DNA of 39,140 nt from Nocardia cyriacigeorgica NBRC 100375. GTDB taxonomy: Bacteria; Actinomycetota; Actinomycetes; Mycobacteriales; Mycobacteriaceae. Where the stretch lies: contig NZ_BAFY01000047.1 in the NCBI RefSeq assembly GCF_000308555.1, positions 1-39,140 of the forward strand. The letters run 5' to 3'. The translations under genes and the position numbers were made by a program. The notes beneath the pieces were generated by a model, which was given only the letters and a program-made list of their open reading frames with translations, was not told the origin of the DNA and made no database searches. Below, piece by piece: positions 24,501 through 32,386 of the stretch. Every line of letters starts with the position of its first letter. Position 1 is the stretch's first letter.

Positions 24501-25594
24501 CGATCGCCCAGCAGGGCCTGTCCTACGGCATCCATCTCATCCTCGGCGCCTCGCGCTGGGGCGAGATCCGGCCGGTGATCAAGGACCAGATCGGCACCCG
24601 GCTGGAGCTGCGCCTCGGCGATCCGTCGGATTCGGAAATGGGCAGGCGCACAGCGGCCTTGGTGCCCGTCGGGCGCCCGGGCCGCGGCCTCACTCCCGAC
24701 GAGCTGCACATGCTGATCGCCTTGCCGCGGCTGGACTCCGACTCGGATCCGACCACCCTCACCGACGGTGTCGCGGCGGCCAAGGAGCAGTTGGTCCAGC
24801 TGTGGGGCACCCGGCGTGCGCCCGAGGTGCGGATGCTGCCGCTGGAGATCTCCCGCGATCAGGTGCTCGCCATCGCCCGTGCGCACGGCGTCCAGCAGAG
24901 CGCGACCAAGGTCGTGGTCGGGCTCGGCGAGAACGAATTGGATCCGTTCGTCCTGGATTTCGACGCCGAACCGCACTTCATGGCCTTCGCCGACGTCGAA
25001 TGCGGCAAGACCACCCTGCTGCGCAATATCGCCATGGGTGTGGTGGAGAACTCCGCGCCCGGCGAGGCCAGGATCATCATGATCGACTACCGCCGCAGCC
25101 TGCTCGGCGTTGTCCCCGACGAACGCCTGGCCGGCTACTCGACCTCCTCGCAGACCAGCGGCCCGATGATCACCGAACTGGCCCGCTACCTGTCCAAACG
25201 GATCCCCGGTTCCGACATCACCCCGCAGCAGCTGCGCGACCGCAGCTGGTGGGAGGGCCCGGAGATCTATGTCCTGGTCGATGACTACGACATGATCACC
25301 GCGGGCACCAATCCGTTGCTGCCGCTGCTGGAATATCTGCCGCAAGCCCGCGATATCGGCCTGCACCTGGTCGTCACCCGCCGCATCGGCGGCGTCTCCC
25401 GCGCCCTCTACGACCACGTGCTCGGCGGCATGAAGAACCTGTCCGTCGACGCGCTGATCATGAGCGGCCCACGCGACGAAGGCAAACTCATCGGCGACGT
25501 CCGCCCCACCAAACTCCCACCCGGACGCGGCATGCTCGTCTCCCGCACCCGCGGCCAAGAGATGATCCAGATCGCCCATCTGCCACCGCTGTGA
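21533..25594 (+). CDS. eccC: EccC, FtsK/SpoIIIE-type motor of ESX with three ATPase domains
   Basis: The 1353-residue protein is a single chain, unlike split EccCa/EccCb of ESX-1. Two membrane helices occupy residues ~38-60 and 68-88; the second is extremely Met-rich. A DUF-type stalk domain follows. ATPase 1 has Walker A GATGSGKS (484-491) and Walker B FVIVDE (593-598). ATPase 2 has GGPQSGKS (848-855) and FLVIDG (968-973), lacking the catalytic Glu after Asp. ATPase 3 has ADVECGKT (1153-1160), with Ala for the first Gly of the P-loop, and YVLVDD (1246-1251). Domain 1 is thus the likely active motor, with domains 2 and 3 binding substrate and nucleotide, as known for EccC. It is the last gene of the eccD-mycP-eccC unit. 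Confidence 0.95.
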   Translation: MVTEGFVRRPRIAPPRAPGGEVALNSPPEIPRPLPAPLLVKLMPVVMLVAVVGMIAMMAMMGRNLFANPMMMMFPMMMIMSMVGMMMGMRSGGGPKSAAELNEERKDYFRYLDQMRKDVRRTGSKQLEALTWSHPEPMDLRSVIGTRRMWERRPADPDFGHVRVGIGSHRLATKLARPETGPLEDLEPVSTVALRRFVRTHSVVHRLPTAVSLRAFPAINIGGETEEARTLVRAMLMELAAFHGPDHVAIAIVCADPDGPHWEWAKWLPHLQHPTMRDGMGSARMMYGSLGELETALSAELIERGRFMRNPQPTQGRLHLVVVIDDGYVNGTERLVSESGLDSVTVLDLTAPEDGLAVRRGLQLVVADGDVSARSAAGTEKFATADEVSIAEATAFGRSLARYRIATAAQIVSLGDETRSDPGLMALLKIPDAAQIEASKVWRPRTARERLRVPIGVTPDGTPVEIDIKESAENGMGPHGLCIGATGSGKSEFLRTLVLSLVTTHSPDYLNLVLVDFKGGATFLGLDPLPHVAAVITNLEEELSMVDRMKDALAGEMNRRQELLRAAGNFANVTEYEKARAAGAQLDPLPALFVIVDEFSELLSQKPDFADLFVMIGRLGRSLHVHLLLASQRLEENKLRGLDSHLSYRIGLRTFSANESRAVLGITDAYHLPGIPGSGYLKSDADDPLRFNATYVSGPYVSPTGTREAGGSVSGGQAPAIFTAAPVEMPERLEPAPEPAGPPGLPELPPPPGAETEDKEEGLPDSLLEVVVKRLTGHGRPAHEVWLPPLDESPTVDMLLPDPDWRSPVNRHGQLWMPIGIIDKPYEQRRDVLTINLAGGQGNVAVVGGPQSGKSTTMRTIIMAAAATHTPEQVQFYCLDFGGGSMTGLSGIPHVGSVAGRLDRDRVRRTIAELTSLLTQREERFTELGIESMVEFRRRKYAQLEAAANGNPPAPDDPLAADQFGDVFLVIDGWAAMREEFDTLEPAVNAIAQQGLSYGIHLILGASRWGEIRPVIKDQIGTRLELRLGDPSDSEMGRRTAALVPVGRPGRGLTPDELHMLIALPRLDSDSDPTTLTDGVAAAKEQLVQLWGTRRAPEVRMLPLEISRDQVLAIARAHGVQQSATKVVVGLGENELDPFVLDFDAEPHFMAFADVECGKTTLLRNIAMGVVENSAPGEARIIMIDYRRSLLGVVPDERLAGYSTSSQTSGPMITELARYLSKRIPGSDITPQQLRDRSWWEGPEIYVLVDDYDMITAGTNPLLPLLEYLPQARDIGLHLVVTRRIGGVSRALYDHVLGGMKNLSVDALIMSGPRDEGKLIGDVRPTKLPPGRGMLVSRTRGQEMIQIAHLPPL

Positions 25595-25658
25595 GGAGCC
25601 GCTCGGCCGCCCCGGCCGCGACCGGCGCCCTCTCTGGAACCCGCGGTTCGGCGGAACG

Positions 25659-26231
25659 CTAGCCGTGCACCGGGGTGAACACCGGCGCGTGATCGGCGCG
25701 GACCGGCGCCCAGGAGTCGGTACGGCGTTCGAACAGTGCGCGGGAGGGACCCTGGGCGGCCGGGCCGGCGATGCGGGCCAGGCGGAAACCCGCGCTGCGG
25801 TAGTAGGCGTGCAGGTCGGTGTTGGTGGTCCAGGCGTCCAGGCGCACCCAGTCGCGGCCGTACTCGCGGGCCAGCTCGCCGGCGTGCGCCAGCAGGCGGC
25901 GGCCGACGCCACGGCCCGCGTAGCGCAGGTCGACGATCATGTAGTGGACGATGACCGCGTCCGAGAGCTCCTCGGGCTCCCAGAGTCCTTGATCGGCACG
26001 ATCGTTCACCGTGATCGTCCCCGCGGGCCTGCCGCAGACCTCGGCGATCCAGGTTTCCCCGGCGTCGAGGCAGTGGCCGACCGACCGGGCGAAGATCTCG
26101 ATCGGCAGACCGCGCCCGGCAACGGTCCACTGATCCGAACCGCGCGCGCTCAGCCAGGCGGTGCGCTGTACTCGAAGCCGGCAGATCGTTCCGAGGTCGG
26201 CGAGGACCGCGGGCCGGATGACCACGGTCAT
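25659..26231 (-). CDS. GNAT-family N-acetyltransferase
   Basis: The 190-residue protein begins VVIRPAVLADLGTICRLR and carries the acetyl-CoA binding motif A as MIVDLRYAGRGVGRRLL (R/Q-x-x-G-x-G/A core RGVGRR), followed by WVRLDAWTTNTDLHAYYRSAGF, the usual motif B end. It is therefore a standard GNAT acetyltransferase; the substrate cannot be read from sequence. Its ATG lies two bases after the GntR stop, so both are in one operon. That suggests a substrate or stress linked to the regulator. It converges on eccC. Confidence 0.9.
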   Translation of the reverse strand: MTVVIRPAVLADLGTICRLRVQRTAWLSARGSDQWTVAGRGLPIEIFARSVGHCLDAGETWIAEVCGRPAGTITVNDRADQGLWEPEELSDAVIVHYMIVDLRYAGRGVGRRLLAHAGELAREYGRDWVRLDAWTTNTDLHAYYRSAGFRLARIAGPAAQGPSRALFERRTDSWAPVRADHAPVFTPVHG

Positions 26232-26233
26232 GG

Positions 26234-27037
26234 CTACGCGATGCCGGGCCGATAAGAGCTGCCGAGGGCGCGGCGGATCACGGCCGTGCCCTCCTCATCA
26301 CCTAGTTCATAGGCCAGCCGGTTACGGGTGGCGATGGAACGATGCCTGGTGGCGCGGGTGACGCGTTCGTGATTGGCGCCGATCCGAAGATGATCGAGCA
26401 GGATGGTTCCGGTGGCGACTCCGAGCACAATGGCCTCCTCGGCGGTAGCGGGCCGGGCGACGACGGTATCGCGATGGGCGGTCTCGGCGTGGCCACGATC
26501 GGCCAGTCGGCGAGTCGTCCCCTCGGGAATGTCGTGCGGTGAGTCGATTCCGGTGGCTTCGGCGAGATCACGCGGATAAAAACTGACCTCCCAGGACCAC
26601 GGTTCGTTATCCAAATACTGGACGACCGTGCGGGCCAGCACCCAGGAATCAGCCGGAACGCCCAGCCATTGCGCCACTTCCGTACCGGCAGGCTCCATTC
26701 GGGCGCTGAATTCTTTGCTGGGTTCGCGATCCGCGGCGCGCGCGATCTCCTCGAAAATGTCATGTGCCGACCGTGGCCGATTCGGTCGGATATGATCTGT
26801 GACCACGGATTCGAGTACTTCCTGGTTTCGGACCAGCGTTCCGCGGGAAGTAGCTGTGTAGACAAGATTCTCGGTGACCAGGACCTGAATTGCGTTGCGC
26901 GCGGTAGTGATCGAAACCTGCATCTGATCGGCCAGCTCGGCGTGACTGGGCAGTCGATCACCCGGCTTCCACCTGCCTGCGCGGATCTCCTCGCGGAGGA
27001 GGTCTGCGATCCGGTGATACGTCGGACCGTCCGCCAT
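26234..27037 (-). CDS. GntR-family regulator with UTRA effector domain (HutC type)
   Basis: The ATG follows a GAGGAG site. The 267-residue protein has an N-terminal winged helix (residues ~7-72: YHRIADLLREEIRAGRWKPG, LPSHAELADQMQVS, AIQVLVTENLV) and a UTRA domain (about 95-235) with WVLARTVVQYLDNEPW and SFYPRDLA. This is the HutC/FarR subfamily, which responds to small-molecule effectors. A palindromic GTGTACAC site lies about 31 bases upstream of its own start and fits the HutC operator pattern, so autoregulation is likely. It is co-transcribed with the GNAT gene and divergent from the DUF4254 gene. The effector is unknown. Confidence 0.9.
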   Translation of the reverse strand: MADGPTYHRIADLLREEIRAGRWKPGDRLPSHAELADQMQVSITTARNAIQVLVTENLVYTATSRGTLVRNQEVLESVVTDHIRPNRPRSAHDIFEEIARAADREPSKEFSARMEPAGTEVAQWLGVPADSWVLARTVVQYLDNEPWSWEVSFYPRDLAEATGIDSPHDIPEGTTRRLADRGHAETAHRDTVVARPATAEEAIVLGVATGTILLDHLRIGANHERVTRATRHRSIATRNRLAYELGDEEGTAVIRRALGSSYRPGIA

Positions 27038-27067
27038 CTTGCTCCTCGGTTGGTCGTGCAGGTAACG

Positions 27068-27079
27068 AAGTGTACACTT
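27068..27079. promoter_or_regulatory. Palindromic operator, probable GntR/HutC site
   Basis: AAGTGTACACTT is a perfect 12-base palindrome containing GT-N-TA-N-AC, the pattern described for HutC-type GntR regulators. On the minus strand it contains TACACT, a possible -10 for the gntR gene, so binding would block gntR transcription. It lies 26 bases upstream of the -35 of the divergent DUF4254 promoter. Confidence 0.65.
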
Positions 27080-27105
27080 TTCGGCCCACTACGGCCCGAT
27101 TACGC

Positions 27106-27133
27106 TTGACAGGGGTTTTCCGAGGTTTATTGT
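27106..27133 (+). promoter_or_regulatory. Probable promoter of the DUF4254 gene
   Basis: A perfect TTGACA (27106-27111) is followed after 16 bases by TATTGT (27128-27133). The overlapping TGTAAT at 27131-27136 would give a spacing of 19. The gene starts at 27182. Confidence 0.6.
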
Positions 27134-27181
27134 AATGAACGTACTGATCCGGTGTTGTGCGGCGATGACGGCGAGGCAACC

Positions 27182-27709
27182 GTGGCAGGTTCGGATACAA
27201 CAGTCGTAATGGCTCTTCCCGGCACTCAGCGAAGTGCCGATCCGGTGGCGCAGCCCCAGATTTCCGGGCCGCTGCCGACCTCGGATCTACTTGTCAGAGC
27301 GTGCCGAGGGCACCGTGTTATCGGCGGTCAGCTGCTCTGGTATGCCCGTGACCTGGCAATACTGCATGAGAGACGGCTGGTCGGCCGGGGCGGATCGATC
27401 GACACCCGGCCGTCGACGGTCGTCGAAATCGAGCGCCGCCGAGGCGAATTGGTCATGGCGATCGACGACTGGGTGGTGCGCAACGTCCCCCAGCACCGGC
27501 TGGGCGCCACCCTGCACACCGAGACCATCGGCGCGGTGATCGACCGGCTGGCCGAGGCGTCCGTGCGCGCCCATCACGCGTTGATGACCCTCGACGCACA
27601 CGATGATCTGCTGCACAGCGCCTGGCACCACCTGGCCGAACTGGCAGACGCCTACGACGACCTGGTGCGCGACGTCTTGGCCGGGCGACGCCGGCTGCCC
27701 GAATGGTGA
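27182..27709 (+). CDS. DUF4254-family protein
   Basis: The GTG at 27182 is preferred because GCGAGG lies five bases upstream; GTG 27152 and ATG 27209 are alternatives. The 175-residue product is mostly helical, with LLVRACRGHRVIGGQLLWYA, VVEIERRRGELVMAIDDWV and HTETIGAVIDRLAEASVRAHHAL, then a terminal helix with WHHLAELADAYDDLVRDV. Regularly spaced His, Asp and Glu suggest a four-helix bundle. I recognise it as DUF4254, whose function is not known to me. It is transcribed from its own promoter, divergent from gntR, and ends 31 bases before a strong hairpin shared with espI. Confidence 0.7.
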   Translation: MAGSDTTVVMALPGTQRSADPVAQPQISGPLPTSDLLVRACRGHRVIGGQLLWYARDLAILHERRLVGRGGSIDTRPSTVVEIERRRGELVMAIDDWVVRNVPQHRLGATLHTETIGAVIDRLAEASVRAHHALMTLDAHDDLLHSAWHHLAELADAYDDLVRDVLAGRRRLPEW

Positions 27710-27740
27710 ACCGGCGGGCCGGCAACGCGACATCCTGAGT

Positions 27741-27769
27741 AGGTCGCGGCCGGATAACGGCCGCGACCT
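27741..27769. terminator. Bidirectional terminator hairpin between the DUF4254 gene and espI
   Basis: A perfect 12-base-pair stem (AGGTCGCGGCCG paired with CGGCCGCGACCT) closes the loop GATAA. It sits between two convergent genes, three bases from the espI stop codon. Confidence 0.85.
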
Positions 27770-27772
27770 TCG

Positions 27773-30700
27773 TCAACCCCGGTAACGGCGGTGATCGGTC
27801 GCGAAATCGTCGGCGACCGTCGCCGCCAGTTCCACATAGGCCCGCTTGGTCTGCTTGTGCAGCCGGTGCAGATCGATCTCGGCGCCCTCGGACATGTGCT
27901 GGTCGAACGGGATGATGTGCACCGCGCGGCAGCGCGACAGGAAGTACTCGCGCAGCTGCTGGATGCCCACATTCGGCGATCCGGCACGCGGAGAGTTGAT
28001 CACCACCACCGCGTTTCGCACCAGATGGTCGTGCCCGTGCAGCGACAACCAGTCCAGCGTCGCGGCGGCACTGCGGGCGCCGTCGATCGCGGGCGAGGAG
28101 ATCAGCACCAGCGAATGCGCCAGCTCCAGCACACCGGCCATGGCCGAGTGCATCAGACCGGTGCCGCAGTCGGTGAGGATGATGTTGTAGAACCGCTGCA
28201 AGATCCGCGCGACGGCCCGGTACTCGTCCTCGTTGAACGCCTCCGACGCCGCCGGATCACGTTCACTGGCAAGCACTTCGAGCCGACTGGTGGCCTGCGA
28301 GGTGTGCCTGCGCACGTCCGAGTAGCGCTGGATCGAGGAATCGAGCAGCAGATCGCGCACCGTCGACCGGGTCTGCAACGGCACCCGCTGCGACAGGGTG
28401 CCGAAGTCCGGGTTGGCGTCGACGGCGATCACCCGGTCGCCGCGGATCGAGGCGAAGGTCGAGCCGAGCCCCATGGTGGTCGTGGTCTTGCCGACACCAC
28501 CCTTGAGCGAGAGCACCGCGATGCGGTAATCCCCGCGCACCGGCTGCCGGATCCGCGCCACCAACTCCTGCAACCGGCGTTCCTCGGCCGACATGCCCGG
28601 GTTGATGGCGCCACCCGACACATGGTGCACCGCCTTGCGCCAGCCGGACCCCGCGGGCTTCTTGGCCGCGCGGCCGCGGATCGGCACATTGTCCAGCGAC
28701 GGCGGCAGCGGGGGCCTGCCCTGCTCACCCTGCCACTGCTGCGGCGCGGGATGCTGCTGCGGCGGTGCGGGGTGGTTCGGTGCCGAATGCGACGGCGGGC
28801 CGGGCGGCTGAGCCGGGTGCGGCGGCTGTACGGGATGCTGTGGCGCCGAAAGGTATTGCGACTGCGGAGGCGGTGCGGAGTGCGGCGCCACCGGAGGCTG
28901 GTTCGGCGCCATCGGACCGGGCGCCTGCCCATACCCCTGTGGTCCCGGCATCTGATCGGTCGGCGCGCGCATGGGTGCGGGATTGTGCGGTGCCGGAGTA
29001 TCAGGGCCCGGCGAGACCGGGCTCTGCCACTGCGGGCCGGGTCGACCCTGCTGGGCGACTGTTGCCGGGCCGGTCTGCCACGGCTGTCCGCCCGCTCGGT
29101 CGTCGGCGGTCGGAATCTGACCCGCCGATACCGAGTGCGCGCCCTCGGGTGCAGAGTGCCACTGCTCCCGTCCAGGAGCCGGTTCACTCACCGGCGCTTC
29201 GAAGGAACGCGGCGGCTGCGCGATGGGTGCTGCGCGCACCATCGATTCGGCTGCGGGCTGCCCGGTATGCCACGACTGTTCGGCGTTCGGTGCCGCTTGC
29301 TCGCTGCCGCTGACGGGCTGGGACGGCAGTGGGTGGTCGAAGCCGGACGAATGTGTCGTAGCCGCGGTGTGCGGGTTCTGCGCTCGGGCCGGTACGCCAC
29401 CATCGGCCGCGACAGCCGGCGGTGCCTGCTGTGGACGTGCCTCGGCAGCCTCTGCCGGGTCGGTCCGGACCTGGTCGGCTGACGCGTCGACACCCTCGGA
29501 CGGCAGCCAGTGCCGCCCACGGGTGGCCGATACGGCAGTGTCCGTCGGGCCTGGCCGCCCCTCTGCAGCCGGTGCGCGGTTCGGATCGCCGACCTGCTCG
29601 ACGGTGCCCGCCTGCGCTGAGCGGGGTGCGTCATCAGGGCGGCGCGTCGCGACCTCGTCCGGTGTCGACGGGATCTGCGGTACACCGGTCGCGGAATCGG
29701 TCGGCGCATCGCTCGGAGCGCCCTGATCGCCGGCAACGGGAGTCGGCGCCGAATCGCTCGCCGTGACGTCGGCCACCGATTCGGCTGTGTCCGTGGGACT
29801 TTCGTCCGGGGTGGGCGGTGGCGGCAGATCCGGCAGCCGTGGCAGCGGACGCTGCGCCGTCGGCTGTTCCGGTGTATTCGCCGAGTCCGCGGGTGCGAGC
29901 CACGCCGGCGGTGCGTCGGTGGACCGCGAGCTCGCGGCCGACGCCGATGCCTGCGAGTCGGACGTGCGATTCGGCGTCACGTCGCCGGGGGCCTGCGCTG
30001 CCTGCGGACGCCCGGCTTCCGGGATCGCGCTGCCTTCACCGGTCCCGCCGCTGTCGGCCGCCCGCCCGCCTTCGGTGGTCTGCGGCCCTTCCAACCACGA
30101 CGGCGGCTCCGCGGTCGGCGTTGTTCCCGCATGCCCGACAGCCGACGCGTCCGGTCCCTGCGATGCGCTTTCCGAGGACGACCGCTCGAGGATCGGTCGA
30201 TCGGCCGTCGAGGCCTGACCGGTCACCGAGCTGTCCGGCATCATGGACGCCTGCGACGACCGGCTCGCGACCGAACGGTCGCGCTCGGCCGTCGAGGCGA
30301 GCTCGGAAGACGTGCCGGTTCCGCGATCCGGATCCAGCGCCGCGCTGTCCGAAGCCCCGCCGTCGGCATCCCGGGAGGTCGGAGTCGCACCCTCGATCGG
30401 ACCGAGACGTTCCGGCGGCGACGTCGGAGTCTGCGGCGGCGCGACCGGGGTATGTGGCGCGAATGTGCTGGCCTGCGGGGGCGCGACCGGGATCTGTGGG
30501 GCGGACGCGTGTGCCTGCGGCGGCGTGATCGGGATCTGTGGCGCGGACGCGTGTCCCTGTGGCTGCGGATCCTGCTGCGGCGCGACCGGGATCTGCGGCG
30601 AAGAGGCGTGTGGCTGCGGCGCGACCGGAGTCTGCGGCGCGGGTGCCTGCGTGTGCGGCGGAGTCGGGACCTGCGGTGCGAGAGGGGTCTGTGGTGCGAC

Positions 30701-31408
30701 GGGAGCCTGCGGTGGGGCGGGCGGGGTGGGTCGGTTCGTGCGCGGGCCCAGATGGACCGTCGCCTCGGTCGAGATCGACTGCTGATCGGCCGGGGGCTGC
30801 GGTGGCCGCGGCCCGAGCGGCTGGAACTCGGCCGGCGGCTCACTCGGGGTGCGGGTCGGCAGGTGTGTGGGCGGCCGCTCACCGGTCTGCGCCGGTCCCT
30901 GCTGCCATGAGTTGTCCGGGCCCTGGCGGTAGGGGTGCTGGGCGGGACCGGGGCGATGGGGATCGGCCGGGCCTGAGTCGGATCGATCCGAAGGCCGGTA
31001 GTCGGCGGGTGCCGGGCGCTGCTCGGGCGGCGGGCCGCTCTGCCATCCGCCGTCCGGCCGCTGGAGCTGCTGCGGCGGGTTCGACCATTGATCTGCGGGT
31101 CGCGACGTGCGAGGCCCGTCCTCGTGGCGCTCGTCCGCGTGCTCCTCGACCTGCTGGTCGTCGTTCTTGTCCCGGCGCCAGGGCTTGCGGCGCTTCTCCT
31201 TGCGGGGGCCGGGGGCGTCGGAACGGTCGCCCTCGGGAGCGGGCCGCTTGAAGCGGCGCTTGGGGGCGGGGGTGTCCTCGATCAGTTCGTCGTGCGGAAG
31301 GTTCTGAACCGGTGGGGCTTCGTAATCGATCTGCTGCCCGACCTGGGTGACCTCGCTGTCGGAGAGCCACGGCGGCAGCATGGGGAGGCCGTCATTGCTG
31401 CGGCTCAC
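27773..31408 (-). CDS. espI: EspI-like MinD/ParA ATPase with very long Pro-rich N-terminus
   Basis: The GTG at 31408 follows GAGGGGG. The 1211-residue protein opens with ~45 ordered-looking residues ([11 protein letters not shown]) and a strongly basic patch (residues 50-81, KRRFKRP and RRKPWRR). About 850 residues of Pro/Gln/Ser/Ala-rich low-complexity sequence follow, and then a MinD/ParA domain from ~965. The deviant P-loop is KGGVGKTT (969-976), switch I has [11 protein letters not shown] and the hydrophobic strand before switch II is [10 protein letters not shown]. EspI of ESX-1 (666 aa) has the same order, and its ATPase domain is needed to shut down ESX-1 when ATP is low. This is nearly twice that length because of the linker. 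It is convergent with DUF4254 and divergent from infA. Confidence 0.8.
30425..30718 (-). repeat. Pro/Gln/Ala degenerate repeats in the EspI-like linker
   Basis: Residues ~231-328 of the EspI-like protein are built from variants of the unit [10 protein letters not shown] ([38 protein letters not shown]). The separators often include HAS. The DNA shows matching GC-rich tandem similarity. Confidence 0.85.
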
Positions 31409-31528
31409 GCATCCCCCTCTGATGTGCTGGACCTCGGACAGCGGTCAGTTTACGCGACAGCTGGGTCTCTTCGCGGGGCAGGCAGTGCCCCGTTGGGAAG
31501 GCTCGCTACCCCCGCGTCCGGGCGTGTT

Positions 31529-31557
31529 TTGCCCGATCGGGCGCCTACCGGTAAGCT
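31529..31557 (+). promoter_or_regulatory. Possible promoter of the infA operon
   Basis: TTGCCC (31529-31534) and TAAGCT (31552-31557, a TANNNT-type -10) are 17 bases apart. Transcription from here would give a 5' leader of roughly 125 bases before infA. Confidence 0.5.
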
Positions 31558-31691
31558 TGAGCGGCGGTGCACCTATGCGCCGACTGTTCGCATGCGACCG
31601 GTCCGGGCTCAAGCAGTCCATACCGACCGGTTGCATTCGGGCGGTAACCACCAATCAGACCAGGTTGAGCATAACCGGGATCGCGGAGGAT

Positions 31692-31913
31692 ATGGCGAAG
31701 AAAGACGGGGCCATCGAGGTCGAGGGTCGAGTTGTCGAGCCGCTGCCCAATGCGATGTTCCGGATCGAGCTCGAGAACGGGCACAAGGTTCTCGCGCACA
31801 TCAGCGGCAAGATGCGGCAGCACTACATCCGCATCCTGCCGGAGGACCGCGTGGTCGTCGAGCTCTCGCCCTACGACCTGTCCCGCGGCCGTATCGTTTA
31901 CCGCTACAAGTGA
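31692..31913 (+). CDS. infA: Translation initiation factor IF-1
   Basis: The 73-residue OB-fold protein begins [16 protein letters not shown] and ends [10 protein letters not shown], reading like mycobacterial IF-1 throughout. It binds the ribosomal A site during initiation. The start ATG follows GGAGGA by only one or two bases, an unusually short spacing, but conservation of the N-terminus fixes the start. It heads the rpmJ-rpsM-rpsK-rpsD-rpoA-rplQ cluster and is divergent from espI. Confidence 0.97.
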
Positions 31914-31988
31914 GTCGGCGAGCGATCCCTGCTCGCGATTGGCTGCCCCACAAGACTTCCTCGATCCGCGGACCGAGGGAAACAGGAA

Positions 31989-32012
31989 TTCCCCAGTCGT
32001 CAGACTGGGGAA
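31989..32012. other. Strong hairpin between infA and rpmJ (first of a tandem pair)
   Basis: TTCCCCAGTC pairs perfectly with GACTGGGGAA around a GTCA loop (10 base pairs). Five A residues, not T, follow the stem. It may act as an attenuator, a processing site or a 3' stabiliser of infA mRNA. Confidence 0.6.
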
Positions 32013-32019
32013 AAACTGT

Positions 32020-32037
32020 GTTCACACCCGTGTGAAC
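32020..32037. other. Second hairpin directly upstream of rpmJ
   Basis: GTTCACAC pairs with GTGTGAAC over a CC spacer (or seven pairs with a CCCG loop). It ends 20 bases before the rpmJ start codon, where it could limit ribosome access. The palindrome could instead be a protein-binding site. Confidence 0.5.
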
Positions 32038-32057
32038 CACAACAAGATTGGACGGAC

Positions 32058-32171
32058 GTGAAGGTTCAGCCGAGCGTCAAGAAGATCTGCGAGAAGTGCA
32101 AGGTGATCCGCCGTAACGGCCGGGTCATGGTGATCTGCGAGAACCTGCGTCACAAGCAGCGTCAGGGCTGA
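32058..32171 (+). CDS. rpmJ: Ribosomal protein L36 (bL36)
   Basis: The 37-residue product starts [11 protein letters not shown] (start codon GTG) and ends NLRHKQRQG. The zinc-binding set is complete: Cys11 and Cys14 (ICEKC), Cys27 (VICEN) and His32 (LRHK). This is therefore the zinc form of L36. It lies between infA and rpsM as in most actinobacteria and is easily missed because it is so short. Confidence 0.96.
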   Translation: MKVQPSVKKICEKCKVIRRNGRVMVICENLRHKQRQG

Positions 32172-32386
32172 CACCAGCCAAGCACCGAACGCGGTTCGGA
32201 TTGGCACACCAATTGAATGGGCGAGCGCCACTCGCCCGAGAAGAACTCCCAGCTCCAGCCGTGCACTGCGGAATTCGGGTTCACCCCCGAGGTGCATGAG
32301 CCAACCCCCGGTACGGAGGCCGGGGCCCCGCCACGACGAGGGGACGGACAGGGAGCAGACCTCCGCAACGATTAAGGAACTGCCAC
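32172..32386 (+). other. Structured leader between rpmJ and rpsM
   Basis: These 215 bases hold no gene. They contain a hairpin GGGCGAG/CTCGCCC at 32219-32237 with a five-base loop, a smaller hairpin ATTGG/CCAAT at 32200-32213 and GC-rich inverted segments near 32313-32340. AAGGA lies just upstream of rpsM. In E. coli, S4 binds the leader of the matching operon, and this region is a candidate for an equivalent control element. No promoter is clear. Confidence 0.4.

Noticed and set aside
23636..25912. 758-codon minus-strand frame opposite eccC
   Set aside because: Shadow of EccC ATPase domains 2 and 3; overlaps the real GNAT gene in another frame.
27791..29482. 563-codon plus-strand frame opposite espI
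   Set aside because: Arg-rich shadow of the MinD domain and linker; the minus strand has the P-loop KGGVGKTT and a good start.
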